Source of the DNA: Desulfobacteraceae bacterium
GTDB taxonomy: Bacteria; Desulfobacterota; Desulfobacteria; Desulfobacterales; Desulfobacteraceae
Assembly (NCBI GenBank): GCA_022712835.1
Contig: JAFLJU010000186.1
Coordinates: 1 to 11,593, forward strand
Reading direction: 5' to 3'
Length of the DNA: 11,593 bases
Shown here: positions 1-7,005 of the stretch, piece after piece
Position numbering within the stretch: position 1 is the first letter of the stretch
Layout: each line of letters opens with the position of its first letter
Made by a program: the position numbers and the translations under genes
The notes under the pieces: generated by a model
What the model saw: the letters and a program-made list of their open reading frames with translations, nothing else
The model's database searches: none
What the model was told of the DNA's origin: nothing

Positions 1-2467
1 AAATTTATCAATATCCATATAAAGGATGGCAATCTTATTATTATTTCGCCTGGCCGATTTCAAACACCTGTCCAGATTTTCATAAAATGCTTTTCTGTTT
101 TTTAATCCTGTTAAAGCATCATGGTAGGCAAGGAAAAGTAAATTTTCCTCATATTTTTTCTGGCTTTCAATATCCCGTAAAATACTTCTATACCCGATGG
201 GTTGCTCCTCAGAATCTTTTATCAGGGAGGGCAACGCTCCTACATGCCTTTTGGAGCCGTTTTTTTGGATGATTTTGTAACTGACTTCAGATAGTTCCCT
301 TTCCGGGGCATCTATAAAAAACCGGGATGCCTTTATCTCTTTTTGATCCTCCTCCTCCAGAAAAGTAGTATAATTTTTTCCAAGAAGTTCCCGGCGTGAA
401 TACCCCGTAATTTTACACATGGCGTCATTAAAAAAAAGAATATTGCCGGCCATGTCGGTTTCGCAATACCCGTCTTCAATGCTTTCTATTATGGACCGAT
501 GCTTTTTCTCACTGATCCGGATCGCTTGTTCCGATCTTTTTTGCACAATGGCAAGGGCAACCTGGTCAGAGGCCGTCATCATGATATTGATGTCATCATT
601 GGTAAAACTATTGGCGTCTGTATAACTTTGTGTGGCCATAACCCCGATAACGTCGCCTTTAATCTTTAATGGAACGCCAAGCCATACCTGGGGCGGACTT
701 CCAAGATAGTTTTTTCCATGATATTTCCCTCCCTCTAACAGATCCTTTTTCGTGATCAACAGAGGAGTTCCCGATTTTATCACATCAATTGTGAATGAAT
801 TTTTTTCACTGATATCCGAGACATTTTCAAAGTTTTTGTCTTTTTCGTCTACCCAGTAGGAAAACAGAAGACTATCTTTTTCCTTGAAATAAACAGCGAT
901 ATAAAAGTTGGACAGGTTCAATATGGTGCCCAGGATTTTGTGGATGCTTTTATAAAGTTCTTCCAGAGTTGAGGTGGTATTGACAGCATTTGAAATATTA
1001 TATAGGGTTTTGTTTACTTCTTCGGCATGGTGTCTCTGTCCCATTTCCATTTCCAGTTGGTAATTTTTTATTTCAGCATCTGCTGTCATCTGGTTTGCCG
1101 TGAACATGGCTTTTTTCAGTTCTTCTTCAAGGTTTTTACGATCTGTGATGTCTATCATAACGCTCAAAATACACTGCGTTTCCTGAAGGAGAATGATATC
1201 GGATGAAATTGACGCAAGGATCATTTTTTTTTCTTTTGTTTGGAGCGTTATGTCAAAATCCTTTAAAAAACCGTTCTCCTTAATTGAATTCAATAAAGAC
1301 TGCCGCTGACTGGGGTCTGGAAATATCGATAATTCCAATGAGGTTTTTCCAATAACCTCTTCTTTTGTAAAGCCCATTTCTTTAAGAAAGGTTTCATTGG
1401 CATTTATAAACCGTCCTTCCTCCAATGTGCTGATGGTCATAAAAACTGCCTTGGAGTGAAATGCCTTGGAAAGTTGTTCCTCGGTCTGCCCAAGCTTTAT
1501 CTCAATTTCCTCTTTCTGGTTTTTTAAATACTGGACTCGGCTAAGAAAAGCCGCCATAAGAAAGGATAACAGCAGTACAACCATAAAAAGAACCGTCCAT
1601 GAAGCAAATTGGGCTACTTTTTTACCCTGTTCCACAATCTGTCTTCCCATTTCAATTTCCACAAGCACAAGGGGGGTGTTTTCCATGCCGTTTATTATTC
1701 CGGAGATGGTTAAACGATTTTCTTCGGTGCGAATATGGTGTCCATCTGTTTGAACATTGGATATGAGCCTCTTATTTATAATTTTATTTTCATCTGCTTC
1801 CAGGTCGGTGAGGGTGATTTCAAGGTTTGTCTGCTCCTCTAGGGAATTCATCATTTCCGCTGTTATAAACCGTCCCATGATAAAAATTCCATTTGAAGGC
1901 CCTTTCCCGTCAGAGGTCATTATATTTCTGGCACATACCAGCATTAAACCTAACTTTGTGTGAATTATACCGCTGAGAATCTTATTTTCGTCAACCATGA
2001 AAATATGATCTTTTTCAAACCGTGACCGATTGAACGCCTCCAGTGTAATATCCCCTCCCCTATCAGCCTTGAATGCCTTTCCATAAAGGACAGACCCGTC
2101 ACTTTTCAGGATATAAATAAGGTTGACACCGGAGGTTGCTTCCAAAGAGTTCCATTCCATATTGGATGAAAGATAATCCGGGTTCAGTGTCTCAACAAAT
2201 TCGTAGGTATCGTTCCACACAGCCCAGTCACCCGTCAGACCTTCAAGATGATGGATTTCTCTTTTTATGGCATCCGTTACCCTGTTCAGGTTTTTTTAAC
2301 GCCTCCTGGTTTTCAAATTGATAAAACCCGGGAAGGATAACTTTATTTTGCAGAGCATAATTTCCCAGTACAATCATGAAAAAGGCAAAGGGTATAAAGA
2401 AAAGAAGCAAACGCCTGGGATGGGCTTTTAAAAAGTACAGATTATTGTTTTCAACTTTTTTAGCCAT
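1..2467 (-). pseudogene. CHASE4-PAS-GAF-PAS-GGDEF sensory diguanylate cyclase, frameshifted and cut by the window edge
   Basis: The reading frame starts at the ATG at 2467 (MAKKVENNNLYF) and, after dropping one A from the A7 run at 2291-2297, stays open for 822 codons to position 1. In the joined protein a first membrane helix lies near residues 20-38. A periplasmic CHASE4 domain follows (GDWAVWNDTYEFVETLNPDY is typical), then a second helix near 284-306 (WTVLFMVVLLLSFLMAAFL). Next come a PAS domain (about 332-445), a GAF domain (about 482-642), a second PAS (about 652-769, GNILFFNDAMCKITGYS) and the start of GGDEF (HDALTGLKNRKAFYENL, then ILYMDIDKF). The GGDEF motif and any EAL domain lie outside the window, so cyclase activity cannot be judged. 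In known families this architecture makes or breaks c-di-GMP at the inner membrane in response to an outside ligand. Without the frame correction the N-terminal piece is only 74 residues. A genuine mutation, a base-call error or slippage would all fit. Confidence 0.85.
2291..2297 (-). other. A7 homopolymer at the frameshift of the GGDEF sensor
   Basis: On the minus strand the run reads GTT followed by seven A and CCTG. With seven A the frame ends 13 codons later at TGA. With six A the translation continues as LKNLNRVTDAIKREI into an intact CHASE4 domain. The break therefore lies in or next to this run. A homopolymer of this kind is a usual site for indel mutation, sequencing error or polymerase slippage. 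Confidence 0.8.
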
Positions 2468-2504
2468 GGAGACTTTTCCGATTTAAAATATAAAAATACC
2501 TGAA

Positions 2505-2556
2505 ATTATAAGCCTTAATGGCTTTGTTTGCAAAGTTATCTCAAAGACGCTATACA
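2505..2556. promoter_or_regulatory. Divergent sigma70-type promoters sharing one -35 hexamer
   Basis: TTGCAA at 2528-2533 is its own reverse complement. Read on the minus strand it is followed after 17 bases by a perfect TATAAT (plus-strand ATTATA, 2505-2510), facing the GGDEF sensor. Read on the plus strand it is followed after 17 bases by TATACA (2551-2556), facing the aminotransferase. Spacing is ideal both ways, and the minus-strand promoter is the better match. The promoters are predicted from consensus only. Confidence 0.45.
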
Positions 2557-2592
2557 ATCTGCATCCATTAAATATATAAAAACGGAAACAAA

Positions 2593-3726
2593 ATGATGAT
2601 TCCCAACCAGAGATCCCTGTTCAGCATACCTGACGAGATCAGCTATTTAAACTGTGCCTACACTTCTCCCTTGCTCAGGTCAGCAGAAGCTGCCGGAAAA
2701 AAAGCAGTGGCAGCCAAAGCCTGTCCCTGGCAGATCACCCCGGCCCACTTTTTCTCCCTGCTCGAACCGGTCCGGGAGAAATTCGGACAAATCATCCAGT
2801 GCCCGGCAACGGATGTGGCGGTTATCCCTTCGGTGTCCTACGGCATGGCCCTTGCCGCTAAAAACATTCCCCTGGAACAAGGCCAAAAAATTCTGGTGCT
2901 GGAAGATCAGTTCCCTTCCAATATCTACAGCTGGCAGAGAAGGACCAGGAAAAAAAAGGCTTCGATCACAACAGTGAAACGGCCAAAGGATTTTAACTGG
3001 ACCCAGGCGGTCCTGGAGGCCATCACTCCCAAAACCGCCATTGTGGCGCTGCCCCATTGCCATTGGACCGACGGCAGCTGTCTGGATCTGGCCATCATCG
3101 GACAGCACTGCCGGGATATGGGGGCGGCCCTGTGTATCGACGCCACCCAGTCATTGGGGGCTATGCCCTTGTCCATTGAGCAGGTGCGCCCTGATTTTCT
3201 GGTGACCACCGCCCATAAATGGCTGCTGGGACCTTACAGTTACGGGTTCTGTTATGTGGCCCCCCAATGGCAGGAGGGAATTCCCCTGGAGGAGAACTGG
3301 ATGAACCGGCAAGGTTCCAAGGATTTTTCCAGGCTGGTGGATTACAGGAACCAATACCAGGCCGGTGCCCGGCGGTTTGAGATGGGGGAGGCCAGTAATT
3401 TTTTCCTCTCCCCCATCGTGGATGCCAGTCTGGGACAGATTCTGGACTGGGGGGTGACCGATATTGCGGCTGCACTGGAAGTCAAAACCGATGAAATTGC
3501 CCAGAAAGCTGAAAATATAGGACTGACAGTGCCGCCTAAGAAGATGCGCTCCCCCCACCTCATCGGGGTGACCCTGCCCAGGGGGATTCCCCAGGGCCTT
3601 GGGGATCAGCTGGCCACAAATTCCATTTATGTGAGCATCCGGGGGGATGCCATCCGCATTGCCCCCCATCTGTATACCACCCAGGAAGATATCAGTCGCC
3701 TTTTTGACCTGCTGGCTGCATGCTAG
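2593..3726 (+). CDS. Class V aminotransferase-fold PLP-dependent enzyme
   Basis: The 377-residue protein has the fold-type I, class V pattern (cysteine desulfurase, isopenicillin N epimerase and kynureninase relatives). SVSYG at 80-84 is the likely PLP-phosphate loop. HCHWTDG near 155-161 gives the ring-stacking region. CIDATQSLG holds the PLP-nitrogen Asp183 and Gln186. TTAHKW supplies the Schiff-base Lys209 preceded by His208. RIAPHLYTT near the C-terminus fits the substrate-carboxylate Arg region. There is no signal peptide, so it is cytosolic. The substrate is not evident and a cysteine desulfurase role is not supported. Two ATGs stand in tandem at 2593 and 2596 with only a weak upstream GGAAA. 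It ends in TAG; reading through would add 31 codons before another TAG. It is much GC-richer than its neighbours and abuts a broken sensor fragment, which suggests it arrived by transfer. Long open frames on its opposite strand are shadows of this composition. Confidence 0.9.
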   Translation: MMIPNQRSLFSIPDEISYLNCAYTSPLLRSAEAAGKKAVAAKACPWQITPAHFFSLLEPVREKFGQIIQCPATDVAVIPSVSYGMALAAKNIPLEQGQKILVLEDQFPSNIYSWQRRTRKKKASITTVKRPKDFNWTQAVLEAITPKTAIVALPHCHWTDGSCLDLAIIGQHCRDMGAALCIDATQSLGAMPLSIEQVRPDFLVTTAHKWLLGPYSYGFCYVAPQWQEGIPLEENWMNRQGSKDFSRLVDYRNQYQAGARRFEMGEASNFFLSPIVDASLGQILDWGVTDIAAALEVKTDEIAQKAENIGLTVPPKKMRSPHLIGVTLPRGIPQGLGDQLATNSIYVSIRGDAIRIAPHLYTTQEDISRLFDLLAAC

Positions 3727-3744
3727 CCTGTGAGATTCGGTTGT

Positions 3745-4005
3745 ATGAAGGGTTTGGAATCGTTCCTCACTCTCCTTGATCGATTTCATTTGCATTATAT
3801 TATTGTCGCTCAGTTCTTTTAGATTTTTTGCCATGCGGTTCATGGATTTTGAAAGGATACCGACTACATCTTTTGCGTCTGACAAGATGCCGTGGACGGT
3901 ACTGTTCTTTTGATATACACAGCTTTCTATTGTTTCCTGATCCACTATCTTGGCATGAAAAATACTCAAGAAAGAGGGAAAGATATGATCAAGATATATT
4001 GACAT
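3745..4005 (-). pseudogene. Remnant of a sensor protein: HAMP end, linker and first residues of a PAS domain
   Basis: The minus-strand frame from the ATG at 4005 contains DVVGILSKSMNRMAKNLKEL, which matches the conserved C-terminal half of HAMP domains (usually D-E-I-G-x-L...FN-x-M). A coiled linker and SIKESEERFQTL, the usual opening of a PAS domain, follow. After about 3750 the PAS pattern stops and the frame simply runs on antisense through the aminotransferase gene, where it no longer looks like protein. The piece therefore has no membrane segment, no complete PAS and no output domain. The frame is also open upstream of the ATG towards 4090, so the true N-terminal side is unclear. I infer a truncated histidine kinase or cyclase left beside an inserted gene. 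The exact junction, somewhere in 3727-3755, cannot be fixed by eye. Confidence 0.5.
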
Positions 4006-4061
4006 TTCATTGAATGAACCACAAGGATCTGTCCTTTTTATTAATGCAAACTGGTTCCTTT

Positions 4062-4089
4062 TTGTGTATATTCGAATCTTTTTTAAATA
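4062..4089 (+). promoter_or_regulatory. Possible promoter of the FKBP gene
   Basis: TTGTGT (4062-4067) and TAAATA (4084-4089) are separated by 16 bases in a very AT-rich stretch. This would give a leader of about 15 bases with AGGGAA (4099-4104) as ribosome site before the ATG at 4111. AT-richness makes chance matches likely. Confidence 0.3.
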
Positions 4090-4110
4090 ATTTATATATA
4101 GGGAATTAAA

Positions 4111-4725
4111 ATGAAAGTTGAATTAGATAAGGTCAGTTATATTCTTGGACAAAGTATCGGTGGTGATTTTAGAAGACAGGGCTTTGAAATTGATCCTAAA
4201 ATTTTTGCGGATTCATTTACTGAAGCTTTTAACGGAAAAGAATCCCAAATGCCTGTTGGTGAAATGCAGCACATTATGCAAAATTTTCAAAGAGCAATGG
4301 AGGATAAAAAGCAGGCAAAGCAGATGGAATCAGGGAAAAAAAATATTGAATCAGGAGAGAAATTTCTTGAAGAAAATAGTAAAGAAGAGGGGGTAAAAAC
4401 TACTGAAAGCGGACTTCAGTATAAAGTGCTCACTGAAGGAAGCGGAAAAAAGCCCGCTGCTACAGATACCGTTGAAACGCATTATGAAGGCAAGACACTT
4501 GATGGTATAATCTTTGACAGCTCATACAAACGTGGACAAACAACAAGTTTCCCACTGAATGGTGTAATCAAAGGCTGGACTGAAGCACTTCAGCTTATGG
4601 CTGAGGGTTCAAAATATGAACTGTATATTCCATCTGAGCTTGCATATGGCCCTGCCGGCAGTGGGGGAACGATTGAACCATATGCTACATTGATTTTCAC
4701 TATTGAACTTATCGCAGTAAAGTAA
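4111..4725 (+). CDS. fklB: FKBP-type peptidyl-prolyl cis-trans isomerase, FklB/FKBP22-like
   Basis: The 204-residue protein has the two-part FklB/Mip layout. An N-terminal helical dimerisation region (1-95, beginning with VSYILGQSIGGDF) includes a long charged helix around 55-95. The FKBP domain occupies about 98-204. The active-site set is visible: Tyr125 (THYEG), Phe135 and Asp136 (IIFDSS), Phe147, Val152-Ile153 (NGVIKGW), Trp156, Tyr179 (LAYGPAG) and Phe196. Such enzymes catalyse proline isomerisation and assist protein folding. No signal peptide is visible, so a cytoplasmic FklB-like place is more likely than periplasmic FkpA. The start is set by AGGGAA six bases before the ATG. The gene stands alone between a sensor remnant and a converging crotonase gene, so it is probably monocistronic. 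Confidence 0.93.
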   Translation: MKVELDKVSYILGQSIGGDFRRQGFEIDPKIFADSFTEAFNGKESQMPVGEMQHIMQNFQRAMEDKKQAKQMESGKKNIESGEKFLEENSKEEGVKTTESGLQYKVLTEGSGKKPAATDTVETHYEGKTLDGIIFDSSYKRGQTTSFPLNGVIKGWTEALQLMAEGSKYELYIPSELAYGPAGSGGTIEPYATLIFTIELIAVK

Positions 4726-4748
4726 CAAAACATCGAAAACAAACCTTT

Positions 4749-4778
4749 GAAGCCCCATTGAAACCAAAATGGGGCTTC
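4749..4778. terminator. Inverted repeat between converging genes, probable terminator
   Basis: GAAGCCCCATT (4749-4759) and AATGGGGCTTC (4768-4778) are perfect 11-base complements around an 8-base loop, 24 bases past the FKBP stop. The stem is GC-rich, but a true T-run is missing on either strand (TAAAATG after it on plus), so it may stop transcription weakly or protect the mRNA end. It lies about 150 bases past the crotonase stop on the other strand. I saw no other clear structure in 4779-4930. Confidence 0.55.
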
Positions 4779-4930
4779 TAAAATGACACCCCAAAAACAG
4801 CTCTTTAAAAATCGAAAATTTATTTCAACAACCCAAATGCACATGTTGCGACAAGATGTGGGGATGCAGCAATTCTCGGTCACTAGTCATTAGCAATGAT
4901 CAGGGCTTTATAAGAATAATTAACGGTGCT

Positions 4931-5701
4931 CTACTCTCCCTTAAAAGCAGGTTTTCGCTTTTCAAAAAATGCAGTAAAGCCTTCGATCGCATCTTTTGAA
5001 TTTCTTGTAATATCAACACCTTCCTGCTCAATTTTCAACCCTTCGTTCATTCCATAATCAAGCCCTGTGGATATTGCCTTCAATACTGCTGAAACCGCTA
5101 ATGGAGGTCTTTCGGAAAGTGTTTTTGCAAGGGCTGTCGCTTCTTCCATAAGATCTTCTACTGCAACAACCTTGTTAACAAGTCCGATTTCGAGTGCTTC
5201 TTTTCCCGGAATCCTCTTGCTGAACAGAATCATATCAAGAGCTTTTGCCTTGCCGACTACCCTTGTCATTCGCTGAGTTCCACCCCAGCCAGGGATAATT
5301 CCAAGGTTTAATTCAGTAAGGCCAATTTTTACCTTTGGGGTATCCGCCATTATCCGGAAATGACAAGCAAGTGCAAGCTCGCATCCACCACCAAAGGCAA
5401 ATCCATTTATTGCAGCTATTATAGGTTTTTGGAATCGATCTATTCTTGACCATGTATCAGAACCACATTTCCCGATTTTTTCTGCGTTTGCTGCATCGTT
5501 TATATCAAATCCTGCTGAGAAACTTTTTCCGCCTGCTCCGGTTATAATAACAGCACGAACCTCTTTATCAGCCCCCAAATCATCCAGAGCTTTTCCAAAC
5601 TCTTCTACCGTCGCAAGATTTATTGAGTTTACCGGTGGTCTGTTAATAGTTATAGTCCCAACATAATCTTTTTTCTCTACAATCAGATTTTCATAAGTCA
5701 T
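4931..5701 (-). CDS. Enoyl-CoA hydratase/isomerase (crotonase) family protein
   Basis: The 256 residues match the usual length of a crotonase. SAGFDI (62-67) and GFAFGGGCELALA (100-112) form the CoA-binding oxyanion hole. The two acids needed for syn-hydration in rat mitochondrial hydratase are both present: Glu108 in GGGCELA and Glu130 in GLTELNLGIIPGWGGTQRM. The C-terminus (GFTAFFEKRKPAFKGE) is also typical. Retaining both glutamates favours hydration of 2-enoyl-CoA over a pure isomerase or dehalogenase, but the chain length or aromatic nature of the substrate cannot be told. GGGAGAG five bases before the ATG supports the start. It lies 38 bases downstream of the AraC-type regulator on the same strand and is probably cotranscribed with it, facing the acyl-CoA synthetase operon. 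It ends in TAG. Confidence 0.93.
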   Translation of the reverse strand: MTYENLIVEKKDYVGTITINRPPVNSINLATVEEFGKALDDLGADKEVRAVIITGAGGKSFSAGFDINDAANAEKIGKCGSDTWSRIDRFQKPIIAAINGFAFGGGCELALACHFRIMADTPKVKIGLTELNLGIIPGWGGTQRMTRVVGKAKALDMILFSKRIPGKEALEIGLVNKVVAVEDLMEEATALAKTLSERPPLAVSAVLKAISTGLDYGMNEGLKIEQEGVDITRNSKDAIEGFTAFFEKRKPAFKGE

Positions 5702-5739
5702 TTCTACTCTCCCAGTTTATCTGTTCAGTTGTAAAATAA

Positions 5740-6747
5740 TCAAGTTCCGATCCTAAATTCTTTGGTGGTCATCCCGGTCCAGCGTTTGAAATTTCTGCAG
5801 AAAGTACCGGGGTCGGAATAGCCTAACTGATAAGCCGTCTCGGCCGCTGAATAGTGTTGGGATTTTAAATAATTTTTTGCCCGCTCGCATTGGATCTCGT
5901 TTCTCAACTCGCGAAAATTAGTGCCTTCATTCCGCAGTTTTAACTGAAGATTCTTTTTCCCCATCTTAAGTTCTCTGGATATACTGTCCAGGCTCGGTAT
6001 TGAAGTTTTACGACGGCTCAAAAGTTTCACAACCCTGTCGGAATAGTACCTGTGTCCAAGCAGATATCGAAACCGCTCACGGGCACAATTCTCGAAAACC
6101 GAAAGCAGATCTCGGTTCGGAACCTTCACGGGTACTTCAAGATGCTTTTGATTAAATATAACTCCCGTCCAAGGTTTATTAAATTTTAACTCCGCCTTGT
6201 AAGTCCGTTCGTATATATCGGTATTGTTAGGCCTGGGGAAATCAAACCAAACCTCGGCCGGAGGTTGTTCCTCTCCTGATAAATAGCCGTACAGCCGCAT
6301 GGTAGCAAGGATGGAGCCTTCCAGCAGAATTCTCTTTATTTCGCTCAGATCAGGATGAAGCATCGGCCAGTAAAATTGGATCCTATCCCCTTTCGTTTCG
6401 ATGATGCTGTGAATGGCATTGCCAGATATTTGTTGATATTGATTGTATTTTTGAAGCGCCTCAGCAATCGTGTTACAATTCATCATGATGTATCCGACAA
6501 GACCGAAATGCTCAATATGTAGTGTTTTAGCGACCGCTATTCCAGGATGCTCGTCCTCAGTCTTTTCAACCAGTTTCTGAATCATCTGTTTGTATTGTCC
6601 GGCGGACAGCCGGTATGTCGGCAAATTGAGGTTGGAAGTATTGATCTGAAATTCATTTGAAAGACAATTACCCGTCATTCCAGATTGTAAGGCGTAATGT
6701 ACAAACGGAATCATGAATGGATGGTATAGTAAAATATCTTTTTGCAT
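5740..6747 (-). CDS. AraC-family transcriptional regulator with arabinose-binding-like (OruR/VirS-type) sensor domain
   Basis: The 335-residue protein has the layout of the OruR/VirS branch of AraC regulators. A roughly 200-residue N-terminal ligand domain (IEHFGLVGYIMMNCNTIAEA is characteristic) precedes a C-terminal double helix-turn-helix. The first HTH is around SLDSISRELKMGKKNLQLKL; the second is in SAAETAYQLGYSDPGTFCRN, followed by the family signature FKRWTGMTTKEFR. It should bind DNA in the cytoplasm and respond to a small molecule, probably an acyl or acyl-CoA compound given its setting between a crotonase and a divergent acyl-CoA synthetase. The ATG at 6747 has no good Shine-Dalgarno sequence. 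The next Met (residue 12) has none either, so the longer start is kept on conservation of length. Stop is TGA. Confidence 0.92.
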   Translation of the reverse strand: MQKDILLYHPFMIPFVHYALQSGMTGNCLSNEFQINTSNLNLPTYRLSAGQYKQMIQKLVEKTEDEHPGIAVAKTLHIEHFGLVGYIMMNCNTIAEALQKYNQYQQISGNAIHSIIETKGDRIQFYWPMLHPDLSEIKRILLEGSILATMRLYGYLSGEEQPPAEVWFDFPRPNNTDIYERTYKAELKFNKPWTGVIFNQKHLEVPVKVPNRDLLSVFENCARERFRYLLGHRYYSDRVVKLLSRRKTSIPSLDSISRELKMGKKNLQLKLRNEGTNFRELRNEIQCERAKNYLKSQHYSAAETAYQLGYSDPGTFCRNFKRWTGMTTKEFRIGT

Positions 6748-6780
6748 TTGGCCAGTTTTGTCTTTTAAATATCGTTTACT

Positions 6781-6808
6781 TTTCTATTCCAATTCCATCT
6801 ATAGTCAA
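6781..6808 (-). promoter_or_regulatory. Probable promoter of the araC-type regulator and crotonase
   Basis: On the minus strand TTGACT (plus-strand AGTCAA, 6803-6808) is followed after 16 bases by TAGAAA (plus-strand TTTCTA, 6781-6786). That is five of six at -35 and four of six at -10. The leader to the ATG at 6747 would be about 27 bases. Confidence 0.4.
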
Positions 6809-6900
6809 AATCGAGGACGCTATCAATAGAAATTTTTTCGAAATAATCTGCGTCAAACGGCCAACGTTACAAAACATCAAGGAATTTAGCTCTACAGACA

Positions 6901-6928
6901 TTGTTTTCAACCCTGATCCTCCTATAAC
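6901..6928 (+). promoter_or_regulatory. Possible promoter of the acyl-CoA synthetase
   Basis: TTGTTT (6901-6906), 16 bases, then TATAAC (6923-6928). The -10 is good and the -35 poor, which fits a promoter needing an activator such as the adjacent AraC-type protein. The start would fall near 6935, leaving a leader of about 70 bases. Confidence 0.35.
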
Positions 6929-6954
6929 ATTTTGAAAGCAAAAAATTAATCTGG

Positions 6955-6972
6955 AAACGGAAATTCCCGTTT
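6955..6972. promoter_or_regulatory. Inverted repeat, possible operator upstream of the acyl-CoA synthetase
   Basis: AAACGG (6955-6960) and CCGTTT (6967-6972) are exact complements around a 6-base centre, 33 bases before the GTG start. It is followed by GAAATTTC and the overlapping TTCGAA palindrome. It could bind a regulator or fold in the leader. Nothing in the sequence ties it to the AraC protein specifically. Confidence 0.35.
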
Positions 6973-6993
6973 GAAATTTCGAATTAGAATGAA

Positions 6994-7000
6994 AAGGAGA
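6994..7000 (+). promoter_or_regulatory. Ribosome binding site fixing the GTG start at 7006
   Basis: AAGGAGA lies five bases before GTG at 7006. The nearby ATG at 7001 runs into TGA after two codons, so GTG is the only sensible start for the synthetase. Confidence 0.8.
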
Positions 7001-7005
7001 ATGCA

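Noticed and set aside
419..2321. Short plus-strand frames opposite the GGDEF sensor
   Set aside because: All are antisense shadows of a continuous multi-domain protein on the minus strand.
2680..3563. Several antisense and shifted frames within the aminotransferase
   Set aside because: No family features, no ribosome sites, and composition typical of shadow frames.
3151..4005. A 284-codon open frame on the minus strand, as one real gene
   Set aside because: Only the first part (to about 3745) looks like protein. The rest is the antisense of the well-supported aminotransferase and is open because of its GC-rich codon pattern.
4023..4036. Small hairpin AAGGA-TCTG-TCCTT followed by T-rich bases
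   Set aside because: A five-base AT-rich stem about 300 bases past the aminotransferase stop is too weak to call a terminator.
6717..6935. Plus-strand frame of 72 codons across the regulator start
   Set aside because: It overlaps the start of the AraC-type gene and the predicted divergent promoters, has no ribosome site and no recognisable protein pattern.
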